Shown here in pieces: positions 1-8,650 of a stretch of 36,777 nucleotides of DNA (the stretch's first letter is position 1; every line of letters starts with the position of its first letter). The notes under the pieces are model-generated. The model saw only the letters and a list, made by a program, of their open reading frames with translations. It had not been told where the DNA came from and did not search any database. Source of the DNA: Desulfobacterales bacterium HSG2 (GTDB lineage: Bacteria > Desulfobacterota > Desulfobacteria > Desulfobacterales > 4be13); contig JAUCGI010000040.1 in the NCBI GenBank assembly GCA_030378035.1, positions 1 to 36,777 on the forward strand, written 5' to 3'. The position numbers and the translations under genes were made by a program.

Positions 1-62
1 GCTGAACGGCTTTGCAGGTCGCTCGGAACGGTTGCAAAATCGTTCCGCGATAAAATGTAAAC
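1..62. repeat. Right part of a gtttacac-ended palindromic element, cut by the window edge
   Basis: An imperfect palindrome (ggaacg at 25-30, cgttcc at 41-46) is followed by the end motif aaaatgtaaac at 52-62. The same order, including the stretch aacggctttgcaggtcg before the palindrome, recurs in a complete element at 742-823. The left end lies outside the window. Confidence 0.7.
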
Positions 63-120
63 TGAACAGATGAAGGTGCCGGCTACTTAAAAAATATCAT
101 CCTTCATTTATGGTTTACAC

Positions 121-186
121 TTTTAAGTTCGTAGTTCCGCCTTTAGGCGGTGCGCACCGCCTAAAGGCGGAACTACGAACTTAAAA
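121..186. repeat. 66-bp perfect palindrome
   Basis: The 33 bases 121-153 are the exact reverse complement of 154-186, with no loop, so the symmetry centre lies in ggtgcgcacc. Each half contains a smaller palindrome, ccgcctttaggcgg or its complement. The left flank 113-125 carries the gtttacactttt end motif seen in other repeats of this window. A 26-bp copy of the right half (157-182) recurs at 16668-16693. No gene is adjacent, so a terminator role is unlikely. Confidence 0.9.
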
Positions 187-202
187 TCCTGGAAAACTTA
201 AA

Positions 203-250
203 AAATGTCGGCCCTGATAAAGAATGTCAGCCCTGATAAAAAAATGTCAG
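203..250. repeat. Short tandem repeat, about 23 bp period
   Basis: Two units of the type aaatgtcggccctgataaa and a truncated third follow each other with one or two base changes. No coding potential is seen. Confidence 0.6.
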
Positions 251-308
251 AGACAAGTTCATTTCAGGCGGTCAGGAAAAGGCAGATCACCGCAGATCAT
301 CGCGGAGT

Positions 309-476
309 CCCTTCCGAATCTCCGCGTTAAAAAAACGGATTCGGACCACAAAATCCCTCAGAATCAGGAAACATGCATGTGTTAGGAAAACGCGGATCAC
401 CCCTTCCGAATCTCCGCGGTCCTCCGCGTTAAAAAATGGATTCGGACCACAAAATCCGTCAGAATCAGGAACATTC
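309..476. repeat. Two direct copies of a ~70-bp noncoding sequence
   Basis: Copy 1 (309-374) and copy 2 (401-476) both run from cccttccgaatctccgcg through ggattcggaccacaaaatcc to agaatcaggaa. Copy 2 carries a small insertion that repeats the ctccgcg motif. Each copy can fold, because cgaatc near its start pairs with gattcg in its middle. Copy 2 runs straight into attcatttacgggca, which is the loop sequence of gttcaa inverted repeats at 1523-1669 and 17125-17267. Confidence 0.7.
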
Positions 477-741
477 ATTTACGGGCAAGTTCGGGTTCAG
501 GCATGAGTCCAAGTTCAGGTTCAGGTTCACGGTCTCCCCTAAATCCCCTTCGGCTTCTGGCTGACCCGAAGATGATAAAATGATAAAAAGTTTGTATTTT
601 TTTGTCAGTATGATAAGATCGGTTTTCGGAGCAGGATGCCCGCGCCAGTAAAGGCCGATGGTAAGTGCCCGTTCAGAAGTTTCTGCACTTTCTATTGTAC
701 TCGATCATCAAGTTGGCATCCTTCATAGAAGGTGAAATATA

Positions 742-823
742 GTTTACACTTTTTCCGACTTGAAGAACGGCTTTGCAGGTCGTTCGGAACGATTTACAAA
801 ATCGTTCCACACAAAGTGTAAAC
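742..823. repeat. Complete gtttacac-ended palindromic element, single unit
   Basis: The ends are inverted: gtttacactttt at 742-753 and aaagtgtaaac at 813-823. The middle holds the palindrome ggaacgattt/aaatcgttcc (786-808). Outside the ends, ggcatccttcat (near 715-726) is mirrored by atgaaggatgcc (near 830-841). It has the organisation of a small miniature element and is the single-unit counterpart of the 21-unit array at 18477-19290. Confidence 0.75.
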
Positions 824-844
824 TGACAAATGAAGGATGCCATC

Positions 845-1160
845 ATCAAGTTTTTTAAAAACTACAGAGAACCGCGGAGCATCACTTCGTAAATCCGTCC
901 CCTAACGCGGGTTTGGAAAGCCTGATGTTACAGCATTTGACCGTTCATCAGGGGTGACGAACTTAAAAGTGGTGTACTACGGTCTGTGCGGATTTTCTGT
1001 GTTTTCCGGAGATTTCTGGTCTGATCTGCGGGTAAAAGCTGAAAGTTGAAACTCCTGTTGCCATGACCGTCAGGTTTTTAAAACCACAAATGTCGGAAAA
1101 CCATAGGGATTCTCAAAAGAACTCCTGCTCTTAATTCGGATGGACATGGGCAAAATTGGG
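845..1160. other. Noncoding stretch without a recognised feature
   Basis: No open frame with coding character and no strong repeat was found here. The phrase cctgatgttacag is shared with 19303-19315, just outside the large palindrome array, which hints at a common flank, but this is weak. Confidence 0.4.
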
Positions 1161-1185
1161 AGCAAGTCCTAAGTTTACACTTATT
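1161..1185. repeat. Solo end of the gtttacac/ctttat element
   Basis: About 25 bases reading gagcaagtcctaagtttaca and on to cttat are the reverse complement of 8733-8757, where the same sequence forms the inner end of a nested inverted repeat. No matching partner end was seen nearby, so this is a half copy. Confidence 0.6.
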
Positions 1186-1240
1186 TATGCTTGGTACTTA
1201 TCCGTGCAAACCTAAAAGTTAAAAAAACCGTGCTGTCTGT

Positions 1241-1468
1241 GTACAGGACAAAAAGTTTCGACCTGTGCAGTTGAAAAGCAGAGGGCGGCTGCGATCTGAT
1301 TTTTCAGGAAAAATCACCGCTGAAATCCTGAATATGAAAGCTCGGACGCAGAATCTGAGGCTAACTGCACAGGTCGAAAATTTTCAGAGGCCTGAAAACG
1401 GGCGGAAATGCCGGGAATCGGCAGGATTCCCGGCATTTCCGGCCTGGAATCCACTTTTTGTCCTGTAC
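1241..1468. repeat. Nested inverted repeat with five stems
   Basis: Outer arms gtacaggacaaaaagt (1241-1256) and its exact complement (1453-1468) enclose a second perfect 16-bp pair, ttcgacctgtgcagtt (1257-1272) with 1363-1378. The second pair encloses gattttt/aaaaatc (1298-1315). Beside it lie ttttcag/ctgaaaa (1381-1398) and aaatgccgggaatc (1406-1419) with its exact complement (1425-1438). An open frame of 100 codons crosses it, but it is an accident of the repeat and has no ribosome binding site. Confidence 0.85.
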
Positions 1469-1522
1469 TCAGCCATGCTGTATAATTTCATACAGTTAAA
1501 CATGAATATGGCTGATATGACA

Positions 1523-1669
1523 AAAATATTTTCTGATTATAACGCTTTTCGGGGAGGCTGCCCGTGAACATGAACCTGAATATTCATTTTACGGGCAGGT
1601 TCAGGTATAAGTTCAGGTATAAGTTCAAGTTCACGGACTCCCCTAAAACCGTTATAATCAGAATATTTT
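1523..1669. repeat. Family-A inverted repeat (tgattataacg ends, gttcaa-type arms)
   Basis: The ends are aaaatatt..ctgattataacg on the left and cgttataatcagaatatttt on the right, each followed inwards by a gggga/tcccc block. Inside, the left arm reads gaacatgaacctgaa, the loop reads attcattttacgggcagg, and the right arm is ttcaggtataag hexamers ending in ttcaagttcacgg. It is one of at least four copies in the window with the same ends. Confidence 0.85.
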
Positions 1670-1688
1670 CACGACCACAGAGGCGGAT

Positions 1689-1948
1689 GTGAATGTTGAC
1701 GAAGATGTGAAAAAATTTATAGACAAAAAAAACGCTGTCATTGCGGGCTTTCTGATCGGCCTGATGGTGAGCGCGTTGTCGATTGCCTCGGATCTGACAA
1801 AGGATCGCCGGCAGTTCGATTTCTCAGGTCGAACAAAGCGGAAGCACTGAGTGTCCTGGTAGCAAATCTGTTTCCGAAACTCATAACATTTGCTGTAACC
1901 CGATCATCAGGTTTTTCTGTCATATCATGGATTTCTGCTTTTATATGA
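1689..1948 (+). pseudogene. Remnant of a small membrane protein, frameshifted
   Basis: One frame, from GTG at 1689 or 1707 to the stop at 1848-1850, gives a Lys/Asp-rich start followed by the hydrophobic run VIAGFLIGLMVSALSIA. At about 1836 the coding character moves to another frame, which continues AEALSVLVANLFPKLITFAV and stops at 1946-1948. Joined, the two parts would give about 85 residues with two hydrophobic segments. No convincing ribosome binding site was seen. The left end directly follows the right arm of the repeat 1523-1669, so the gene may have lost its 5' part there. The family is not recognised, and it could also be chance open frame. Confidence 0.4.
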
Positions 1949-2099
1949 AGTCCCGGTTAATCAGAGTCGTATAATGAAACAATAATCCGAGTGTGTTCCA
2001 TCGTCGTTCCGGTCAGAATCGATTCCAGACCGGAATTCGTCGGGACAGTGATGACAGCGGATTCCGGGTCAGAGTTGAAAAAAATGTCCCGTTTTTTTT

Positions 2100-2296
2100 C
2101 TGATTATAACGGATTTGGGAGCCCTGCACTTGCATTTAAACTTAAACTTAAACTTATGCCCGGACACTCACTAACGGATCACACTCTGAGCGCGGTGGTG
2201 ACAAGTTTAAGTGCAAGTGCAAGTTTAAGTTTAAGTGCAAGTTTAAGTTTAAGTTTAAGTTTAAGTGCAAGGGCTCCCCAAATCCGTTATAATCAG
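2100..2296. repeat. Family-A inverted repeat with cttaaa/tttaag hexamer arms
   Basis: The ends ctgattataacgga (2100-2113) and tccgttataatcag (2283-2296) are exact complements. They are followed inwards by gggagccctgcacttgca and its complement. The arms are tandem acttaa/gtttaa/gtgcaa hexamers, with a loop around cactcactaacggatcaca. It ends about 65 bases before the ribosome binding site of the slr1658-like gene, so any promoter for that operon lies within or right beside it. Confidence 0.85.
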
Positions 2297-2375
2297 GTTT
2301 TTTCAATTTTGCCCGAAATGACAGGTGGAGTGAGACACACCCAATAATCCCAATAATCTCAAAAGGAGAAGGCCG

Positions 2376-2957
2376 ATGCCCGATAAAGTCAAACTGTTCG
2401 GGAACTTTGCAGAAATGGACGACGGTGAAGAACACCTGCTCATAAAAGTCAAGGCAGCCACCCTGAACATAGACGAATTATGGGAAAGCGGTTCTCTGTC
2501 AGCCTCGTTTTTATCAAGCTTCTGGGGAAAGTTTTTCCCCTCATCCAATAAAGCCTCAAAGGCTGAAATGAAGGATGCGGTCCGTTACATTGCAGGAGAG
2601 CTGGTCGGAAATGCGGTAAAATTCAGTCATGAACCGGATATTCTGATAAGAATTGCTTTATGCATGTCTGAAAACGAGTTGCATTTTTATGTGACAAACA
2701 GCGTCGCTCCCAAAGCTGTCGGAGAATATCAGGAGTTTATTAAAAAGCTGGCAGACAGTGATCCTGATGAATTATATGTTGAACAAATGGAAAAGAACGC
2801 CTTGGATGATGACAGTGATGAATCCCACATGGGATTTCTGACGATTATCCTTGACTATGGCGCCTGTCTGGCGTGGAAGTTTGAGGAACACGAAGATTCA
2901 GGAATACATATAGCGACCACAATGGCGCGACTGCCTGTTGTGAGGAATAATTTATAA
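2376..2957 (+). CDS. slr1658-like regulator with histidine-kinase-type ATPase fold
   Basis: This 193-residue soluble protein resembles the slr1658 family of ATPase-fold regulators (GHKL/anti-sigma-kinase-like). The visible signature is an N-box-like helix GELVGNAVKFS at residues 74-84 and a short Gly motif HMGFLTI at about 151-157. A separate HisKA domain and receiver are absent. The start is fixed by aaaggaga seven bases before the ATG. The next gene, 18 bases downstream, is a STAS protein, the same pairing as slr1658/slr1659. The two probably act as a partner-switching pair, with this protein phosphorylating or binding the STAS partner, but that is inference from the fold and the pairing. 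The operon feeds into a CheW-domain protein and a chemoreceptor. Confidence 0.7.
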   Translation: MPDKVKLFGNFAEMDDGEEHLLIKVKAATLNIDELWESGSLSASFLSSFWGKFFPSSNKASKAEMKDAVRYIAGELVGNAVKFSHEPDILIRIALCMSENELHFYVTNSVAPKAVGEYQEFIKKLADSDPDELYVEQMEKNALDDDSDESHMGFLTIILDYGACLAWKFEEHEDSGIHIATTMARLPVVRNNL

Positions 2958-2975
2958 CCACTCGGAGGTAATCAT

Positions 2976-3323
2976 ATGCAGATAGCAGATGAAAATTATA
3001 AAGTCAGCTATAACTCTTCAACAGGGACAATCACATGCGAAGGTGTCATGGACCTGAGAGGGAAAGAGGCTTACAAATCAGTTGCAAAGCTGTTTCAGGA
3101 TGTTGTCAATGAGACGCCGGAAACGATTGTGCTGGATATCAGAGAACTGGAATTTCTGAACAGTTCAGGTATCACAACAATAGGGGCGGGACTGGTCATC
3201 AAGGTACGGAAAAAAGGGGCGAGCAAATTTGTCGTTCATTGCAGCAAAGCATTCCCGTGGCAGGAAAGGTCAATAAAGGGCGTAATGAAACTTATGCCTA
3301 CTTTGGAACTGAAATTGGATTGA
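2976..3323 (+). CDS. STAS-domain protein, slr1659-like
   Basis: This is a 115-residue single-domain protein of anti-anti-sigma (STAS) type. The strand IVLDIRELEF (51-60) runs into the helix cap LNSSGITTI (61-69), where the serine of the D/N-S-S-G loop is the usual phosphorylation site in SpoIIAA-like proteins. The C-terminus is shorter than in transporter STAS domains. The ATG follows cggaggt with normal spacing and lies 18 bases after the slr1658-like gene, so the two are surely co-transcribed. Likely role: phosphorylation-switched binding partner of the upstream ATPase-fold protein. The final target is not shown by the sequence. The next gap is filled by a long inverted repeat. Confidence 0.75.
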   Translation: MQIADENYKVSYNSSTGTITCEGVMDLRGKEAYKSVAKLFQDVVNETPETIVLDIRELEFLNSSGITTIGAGLVIKVRKKGASKFVVHCSKAFPWQERSIKGVMKLMPTLELKLD

Positions 3324-3331
3324 GCGGATCC

Positions 3332-3592
3332 CGAAAAACCAAGTTTTCTGATTATAACGGATTTGGGGAAGGCCCTTGTCTTGGACTTAAACTTGCACTT
3401 GGACTTAAACTTGCACTTGCACTCAGACTCCGACCATTCATTAACGGAGCACGCTCAGGTCGGAGTGCGGGTTTGAGGGCAGGTGCAATTTAAGTGCAAG
3501 TTTAAGTGCAAGTGCAAGTGTAAGTGCAAGGAAAGAGCGGCCTCCCCTAAAAGCGTTATCATCAGCAGTTTTTTTCAAAAACCTGGTTTCCG
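3332..3592. repeat. Family-A inverted repeat inside an outer ccaagttt/acctggttt pair
   Basis: Core ends ctgattataacgg (3348) and cgttatcatcag (to 3565) enclose arms of cttgca/cttaaa hexamers and their complements tgcaag/tttaag. The loop around 3436-3466 reads cattcattaacggagcacgc. Outside the core, gaaaaaccaag (3333-3343) is mirrored by cctggtttccg (3582-3592). It begins nine bases after the STAS stop codon. Confidence 0.8.
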
Positions 3593-3605
3593 TAGTTTTC
3601 TATCC

Positions 3606-3634
3606 GGAGTGCCAAAGTTGTACTTTGGCGTTCC
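3606..3634. promoter_or_regulatory. Hairpin in the leader of the PAS-CheW gene
   Basis: gccaaag (3611-3617) and ctttggc (3623-3629) form a perfect 7-bp stem with loop ttgta, extended by gga/tcc across a mismatch. There is no T-run after it, so it is not a clear terminator. It lies 28 bases before the start codon. Confidence 0.45.
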
Positions 3635-3661
3635 GTACATACAGAAGAGTTTCAGATAATA

Positions 3662-4690
3662 ATGAAAGATGAAAAAACTGAACAACTGCTCAGGAAGATC
3701 GCAGAGGTCGAAAAGGAAAACGCGGTATTAAAAGAAGAAAACGAAAGGCTGAATGAAGAAAAAGGTGATCTGGAAATCCTAATAGAAATGTCTGCCGAAC
3801 ATTCCGACGGCGTGGAGCAGGCATTGCTTGACAAAGCGGATAGTTTTAAAGAAATATCGGACGTCATTCTTCAGACAATTCCTGTGTCAATTATCATCAG
3901 CCGAATTTCCGACAGTACCGCATTATATGTCAATGACCAGTTCTGTTCTCTGCTCGGACTTACGAAGGAAGAAATTATAGGAAACATGGCTACTGATTTT
4001 TTCTATGAAAAGCCTTCCGACCGCCAGCCGCTGATAGATGCCATCGAAAAAAACGGGTGCGCGGATGATCTTGAGCTTCGTTGCAGAAAAGCGGACGGAA
4101 TGCTTTTATGGCTGACAGTATTCAGCCGGCCTCTGGCATTCAACGGTGAATCCTGTCTCCTGACCGCAGTGTATGATAAAAGTGAGCGAAAAAGAGCGGA
4201 AGAAGAAATCCGCAAACTCAGCGAAAAACTCGAAGCCCAGAAAAAACAAATTAAAAAATATCTGGTTTTCAATCTGGCTGATACCAGATATGCCATCTGT
4301 CTGTCAGAGGTTAAGGAGATAACCGAAATGATGCCTGTCACGAGAGTTCCCCATGCACCTGACTTCATAAAAGGCGTTGTTAATCTCAGAGGAAGGATCA
4401 TCCCGGTCGTCGATCTCAGACTGAAATTTGACATGGAATCTGATGAATATACAGATAAGAATTGCATTATTATTACAGAAACAGAGGAAAAACGGGTCGG
4501 TATGATAGTGGATACTGTTTCAGAGGTGTTGAATGTCAGAGGCGAAGATATTGAGGAGCTTCCGCTTATTTACGAAATGAGGAACATAGATTGTATCTCA
4601 GGTATCGCCAAGGCAGGTGACGGTGTAATAGTCATTCTTGATATTCAGAGTCTTTTAAGGGAAGAAGAATTATCGCTTCTTCCTTTGTAG
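3662..4690 (+). CDS. PAS-CheW chemotaxis coupling protein
   Basis: The 342 residues fall into four parts: a Glu/Lys-rich coiled coil (about 5-45), a PAS domain (about 60-172, with YVNDQFCSLLGLTKEEIIGN typical of PAS), a second short coiled coil (173-198), and a CheW domain (about 200-335). The CheW hallmark is GVVNLRGRIIPVVDLRL at 238-254. CheW domains bridge chemoreceptors to the CheA kinase. Here the coupling protein carries its own sensor-type PAS domain, so the coupling could respond to a cytoplasmic cue. The ligand cannot be read from the sequence. The ribosome binding site is weak (agaagag far upstream). A solute-binding protein and a chemoreceptor follow on the same strand, and no CheA or CheY is present. 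Confidence 0.85.
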   Translation: MKDEKTEQLLRKIAEVEKENAVLKEENERLNEEKGDLEILIEMSAEHSDGVEQALLDKADSFKEISDVILQTIPVSIIISRISDSTALYVNDQFCSLLGLTKEEIIGNMATDFFYEKPSDRQPLIDAIEKNGCADDLELRCRKADGMLLWLTVFSRPLAFNGESCLLTAVYDKSERKRAEEEIRKLSEKLEAQKKQIKKYLVFNLADTRYAICLSEVKEITEMMPVTRVPHAPDFIKGVVNLRGRIIPVVDLRLKFDMESDEYTDKNCIIITETEEKRVGMIVDTVSEVLNVRGEDIEELPLIYEMRNIDCISGIAKAGDGVIVILDIQSLLREEELSLLPL

Positions 4691-4728
4691 TTTTCAATAA
4701 GGATAAAGGTGATAAGGAGGATAATTTC

Positions 4729-6015
4729 ATGGATAAAGACAATGTATTGCAGAAGCCGTTAAACAGAAGAGATTTTCTTAAAAAGAGCGCTTCAACTGTT
4801 GCCGGAGCGATGGTCTCGGTAAACGCTCCCTTTGTTCACGCCAAAGGAAAAGTCATGCTGCGAGTGCTGGGAACGCATGTGACGCTTCAGGAGGTCCTTC
4901 GTAAGCGTGCGGAAAAAGAACTCGGGATCAGACTGGTGTTCGAGCCGAGAGGAGAAGCAGAAATATTAGAACGAGGCCGGAATAATCCCGGGTCTTTTGA
5001 TCTGTATGAGCACTGGTCCGATGCGATCAGGGTGCTGTGGAAAGCCAAATCGATCCAACCCATCTCCACAAAAAAGCTCAGATACTGGGATCAGGTGAAC
5101 AACCTGACAAAAACCGGAAAGATCACACCGGACGCCAAAATCGGTATGGGCGACGCGCCCGTGCGCATTACTCACGTTCGGGCGGACGGATCGCTGGGCT
5201 CCCGGGAGACCGGAAATATCAGCTTTATGCCTTATGTTCATAATGTGGATTCGTTCGGGTATAACACAAAAGTCATTCCCAGAGGGGAGGCATACAAAAC
5301 CGAAAGCTGGGGATGGTTGCTGGATGAGAAATACAAAGGCAAAGTAATGCTGGTGAACGCGCCGACCATCGGCGTTTTCGATGCGGCCCTTGCGGCCCGG
5401 GCAAAAGGGCTGATAACCTTCAGGGATATGGGAAACATGAGCAGAGAGGAGATTGACAAGTTATTCGCCATCCTGATCCGTAAGAAGAAAGAAGGTCACT
5501 TCAGCGGGTTCTGGAGCTCGGTCCCTGAGTCCGCGGAGCTCTTCAAAAACGGAGAAGCGGTTATCGGAAGCATGTTCTCCCCTGCGGTCGCCACACTGAA
5601 CGGACAAGGGATGTCCGTGGTTTACGCGGCCCCGAAAGAAGGGTATCGAGCATGGCATGGAATTATGTGTCTTTCCGCAATGACCAAAGGCCGAACCCTT
5701 GACGCGGCTTATGAATATATGAACTGGTGGCTGTCTGGCTGGCCCGGAGCGTTTATCTCGAGGCAGGGATATTATATCTCAAATCCCTCCAACTCCAAAG
5801 AATACATGTCAGAAGCAGAATGGGATTACTGGTATGCAGGCAAACCGGCCGCGGAAGACCTCAGAGGAACAGATGGCAATATCTCCGTAAGATCCGGCGA
5901 TATCCGCAACGGCGGTTCTTATGAGAAACGCCTGAGTAATGTTTATGTATGGAATACCGTGATGTCTGAGTATGACTACACTGTCCAGCGCTGGAATGAA
6001 TTTCTGTTTGCTTAG
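4729..6015 (+). CDS. Tat-exported family-1 solute-binding protein
   Basis: This 428-residue periplasmic binding protein resembles spermidine/putrescine-type extracellular solute-binding proteins. The N-terminus has a twin-arginine signal, NRRDFLKKSAS (12-22), followed by a hydrophobic run and a likely cleavage site after HA around residue 38. The mature part has lobes typical of a type II binding fold, with a late WWLSGWPGAFISRQGYY segment. It starts 38 bases after the PAS-CheW gene behind a strong aaggagg. No ABC permease or ATPase lies nearby. The neighbour is a chemoreceptor with a large periplasmic domain, so it may serve ligand presentation to that receptor instead of uptake, which is inference. 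The ligand is unknown. Confidence 0.85.
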   Translation: MDKDNVLQKPLNRRDFLKKSASTVAGAMVSVNAPFVHAKGKVMLRVLGTHVTLQEVLRKRAEKELGIRLVFEPRGEAEILERGRNNPGSFDLYEHWSDAIRVLWKAKSIQPISTKKLRYWDQVNNLTKTGKITPDAKIGMGDAPVRITHVRADGSLGSRETGNISFMPYVHNVDSFGYNTKVIPRGEAYKTESWGWLLDEKYKGKVMLVNAPTIGVFDAALAARAKGLITFRDMGNMSREEIDKLFAILIRKKKEGHFSGFWSSVPESAELFKNGEAVIGSMFSPAVATLNGQGMSVVYAAPKEGYRAWHGIMCLSAMTKGRTLDAAYEYMNWWLSGWPGAFISRQGYYISNPSNSKEYMSEAEWDYWYAGKPAAEDLRGTDGNISVRSGDIRNGGSYEKRLSNVYVWNTVMSEYDYTVQRWNEFLFA

Positions 6016-6020
6016 AGATA

Positions 6021-6190
6021 GAAACCAAGTTTCTTTTGGGATCCCGTGAACGTGAACGTAAACTTGAACTTAAACATGAACGTGAACGTGAACCAAAAGT
6101 TCAAGTCTGAAGGTTCAAGTTCAAGTTCAAGTTCAAGTTCAAGTTCAAGTTTAAGTTTAAGTTCAAGGGTTCCAAGACCTGGTTTCTTTG
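6021..6190. repeat. gttcaa-arm inverted repeat with gaaaccaagt/acctggtttc ends
   Basis: The left end gaaaccaagtttcttttggga is shortened here to its first part gaaaccaagt (6021). The right end is acctggtttc (to 6187). The left arm is gtgaac/gtaaac/cttgaa hexamers and the right arm is about ten gttcaa or gtttaa hexamers. The loop is around caaaagttcaagtctgaagg. It fills the whole gap between the binding-protein stop codon and the ribosome binding site of the chemoreceptor gene. Confidence 0.85.
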
Positions 6191-6206
6191 GAAAGGAGAT
6201 AAAAAA

Positions 6207-8618
6207 TTGACGTTCATTATAAAAAAGTCCTTTGGTGTGCGCGGACGTCTGTTTTTCGCATTCTTTGCCTCCGTTCTGGCGGTCCTTGTTGTCGGATTCA
6301 TCGCTTGGGGCGGGTTTAAAAAGGGTCATACAGAAATCCTGGCGTTTCAGGATGAGGATATACCCCGATTAAAGAACTCTCTGCACCTCTCTGAGCTGGG
6401 CATGGCCCTGGAGTCGTTTTCTCTGATTATTCCGAAAGCCGCAAACAGTGATGAACTCGATTCCCACAGGGAGAATCTCAAAAAAAGAATGGCAGAAATA
6501 GAGAAACAGATTCAGCTCCTGTCGGATATTCAGGATCGGATATCTGAGAAGAGCGGAGAATATAACGTGATCAAAGAACATATCGTTTCGGTGAACAATA
6601 TCCGATCCGATCTGGGGAACAATCTTAACGATCTTCTGGAGATCACCCGGAATATGATCGAACTGGAGGATAAGAGAAAGGTCATATTCAGCCATATCAG
6701 CAAGTATAAAGACAGTATCCGGAAGAAATTCAGAAAAAAGATTGACGCCACCAATACCCAGTTGCAGTTACATATCCAGGAAGTACGGGATATCAGCACG
6801 GAGGAGGAAGGAAGCGGTTCGATGGAAAGTATGAATGCGCTTGTCGTTCAGGTTGATACGCTGAGGAATGTGATGAACGCGCTGGCAGATTCCGAAAAAA
6901 TATCCGGTTTTCTCTCTGTCGCGGCTTCTTCACAAAATTCCCTGTCTGTTAAAAAGATGTTCGCCCTGTTTAATTCCGATCTGCCGGTCTTCATGGGAAA
7001 GGTGAGCCGGATCGGATATTCGGCCCTGGATAAGCAAATTAAGGCGGACATGAAGGCCCTTGCAAAGACCGGTATCGGTGAAGACGGGATTTTCAAAATC
7101 CGCGAGCAGCAATTTGAAGCGCGGAAATCGTGCGAGGCACTGACCGCGGAGGCGAAAACCGGCATCAGCACGATAAGAGATAATATCGGGATCATCGTGG
7201 AGATCATTGATGAGGAGAATAAGAAGAGCGGTCAGGAGACACTGGAAGGGACGGATATGGCAATCCGTCATATTATTTTTTTAATCATTATGATGATTAC
7301 AGTTATCGCCGTGATCGGTTTTTTTACAATACGCAGTATTTCACTCCCGTTGAAACGGGTTTCCGAAATATTGAAAAATGTTTCCGAAGGCGATCTGACA
7401 TCGGCCTTTGACCTTGACCGTGACGACGAGATCGGCAGGATGGCGAAAGACCTCAATAACGCCATCTCCAATTTGAGAGATATTATGGCGGAACTGGCAG
7501 ATGCCACAGACAGCCTCTATTCGTCAGCCGGAGATATGTCAGGGATTTCCACGGAGATGGCCTCATCCGCGGATGACATGAATCTTCAGGCAGATACGGT
7601 AGCGGCATCCTCCGAACAGGTGGCTGCAAATGTCGAAACAGTGGCCTCGGCAACGGAGCAGGCAAGCGCTTCGGTAACCAATATCTCGGCCATGACGGAT
7701 GAAATATCTCTCACCCTGACAAAGATGGCCGAGTTTGCCCAGAGAACATCTGCAAACGTGAAGGATATGGCGAAATCAGGGGATGAGATTTTCGCCGGAG
7801 TCAGAAATGTGGCCGCCGCGATAGAGGAGATGACGACTTCACTGAATGATGTGGCTGAGAATACCGGTAAGGCGAACAGAATCTCTCAAAACGCCAGTCA
7901 GCGAACCCAGGATATCAATGTCAGGATGAACGCGCTGCTTTCCGCGTCCAATCAGATCGGCAAAGTGGTCAGCGTGATCAAGGATATTGCGGATCAGACA
8001 AACATGCTGGCCTTAAACGCCACCATCGAAGCGGCCGGAGCAGGAGAAGCCGGCAGGGGATTCGCAGTGGTGGCAGGCGAAGTCAAGGAACTGGCAAAGC
8101 AATCCGCGGACGCGACCGATGAGATTGCGGAACATATCCGGCAGATTCAGAAGAGCACCGACGGGGTGGTTGAGGCCGTCAGGGAAATCAGCAAAATCAT
8201 CACCGAAATCGCGGAGATCAATGAATTCATAGCGGCTTCGTCTGAAGAACAGACTGCCACCGCCAATGAGATTTCAAAATCTGTCTCAGGCAATGCCGAG
8301 GAACTTAAAATTGTTGCCGAGAAAGCCAATGAATCCTCAAAGCTGGTTGAAGAGATCGCCAAAGCCACGGTTAAAACTTCCAAAACGGCAAAAGAAGCAG
8401 CCATGCATGTGGAAGAGATGGCAAAAGGGATAAGGGATGTTGCCGATTCTTCGGGCGAGGCAGCCCGGGGCGTTCAGAACATTTCCGAAAACATACATGG
8501 GATCAGCGCCGCATCAAAAGAGACAGCCGCGGGGGCCGGCAGGACAAATGCGTCATCAAGGAGACTTTCTGAAATGGCGGCCGCGCTTTCGGAGATTGTG
8601 AAGCGGTTCAAACTATAA
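6207..8618 (+). CDS. Methyl-accepting chemotaxis protein
   Basis: The 803-residue transmembrane receptor has a TM segment at about 15-36, a long mostly helical periplasmic region (about 37-353), a second TM (354-376), a HAMP domain (376-428, with [11 protein letters not shown] and SEGDLT) and a cytoplasmic signalling coiled coil to the end. The hairpin tip that contacts CheW/CheA is at about 592-626 ([20 protein letters not shown]). It matches the family consensus except for Gly in place of the usual Arg after EAA. The start is a TTG directly behind ggaaaggagat, with no better in-frame choice. The 300-residue periplasmic domain is large enough for a helical-bundle sensor that could dock the binding protein encoded just upstream. 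No C-terminal CheR pentapeptide is seen. Confidence 0.93.
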   Translation: MTFIIKKSFGVRGRLFFAFFASVLAVLVVGFIAWGGFKKGHTEILAFQDEDIPRLKNSLHLSELGMALESFSLIIPKAANSDELDSHRENLKKRMAEIEKQIQLLSDIQDRISEKSGEYNVIKEHIVSVNNIRSDLGNNLNDLLEITRNMIELEDKRKVIFSHISKYKDSIRKKFRKKIDATNTQLQLHIQEVRDISTEEEGSGSMESMNALVVQVDTLRNVMNALADSEKISGFLSVAASSQNSLSVKKMFALFNSDLPVFMGKVSRIGYSALDKQIKADMKALAKTGIGEDGIFKIREQQFEARKSCEALTAEAKTGISTIRDNIGIIVEIIDEENKKSGQETLEGTDMAIRHIIFLIIMMITVIAVIGFFTIRSISLPLKRVSEILKNVSEGDLTSAFDLDRDDEIGRMAKDLNNAISNLRDIMAELADATDSLYSSAGDMSGISTEMASSADDMNLQADTVAASSEQVAANVETVASATEQASASVTNISAMTDEISLTLTKMAEFAQRTSANVKDMAKSGDEIFAGVRNVAAAIEEMTTSLNDVAENTGKANRISQNASQRTQDINVRMNALLSASNQIGKVVSVIKDIADQTNMLALNATIEAAGAGEAGRGFAVVAGEVKELAKQSADATDEIAEHIRQIQKSTDGVVEAVREISKIITEIAEINEFIAASSEEQTATANEISKSVSGNAEELKIVAEKANESSKLVEEIAKATVKTSKTAKEAAMHVEEMAKGIRDVADSSGEAARGVQNISENIHGISAASKETAAGAGRTNASSRRLSEMAAALSEIVKRFKL

Positions 8619-8650
8619 CTTTTAAACCACGGGGGCATATCCCCTTCATT

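Noticed and set aside
1265..1567. 100-residue open frame
   Set aside because: It runs through a nested inverted repeat and into the next repeat, with no ribosome binding site or recognisable family.
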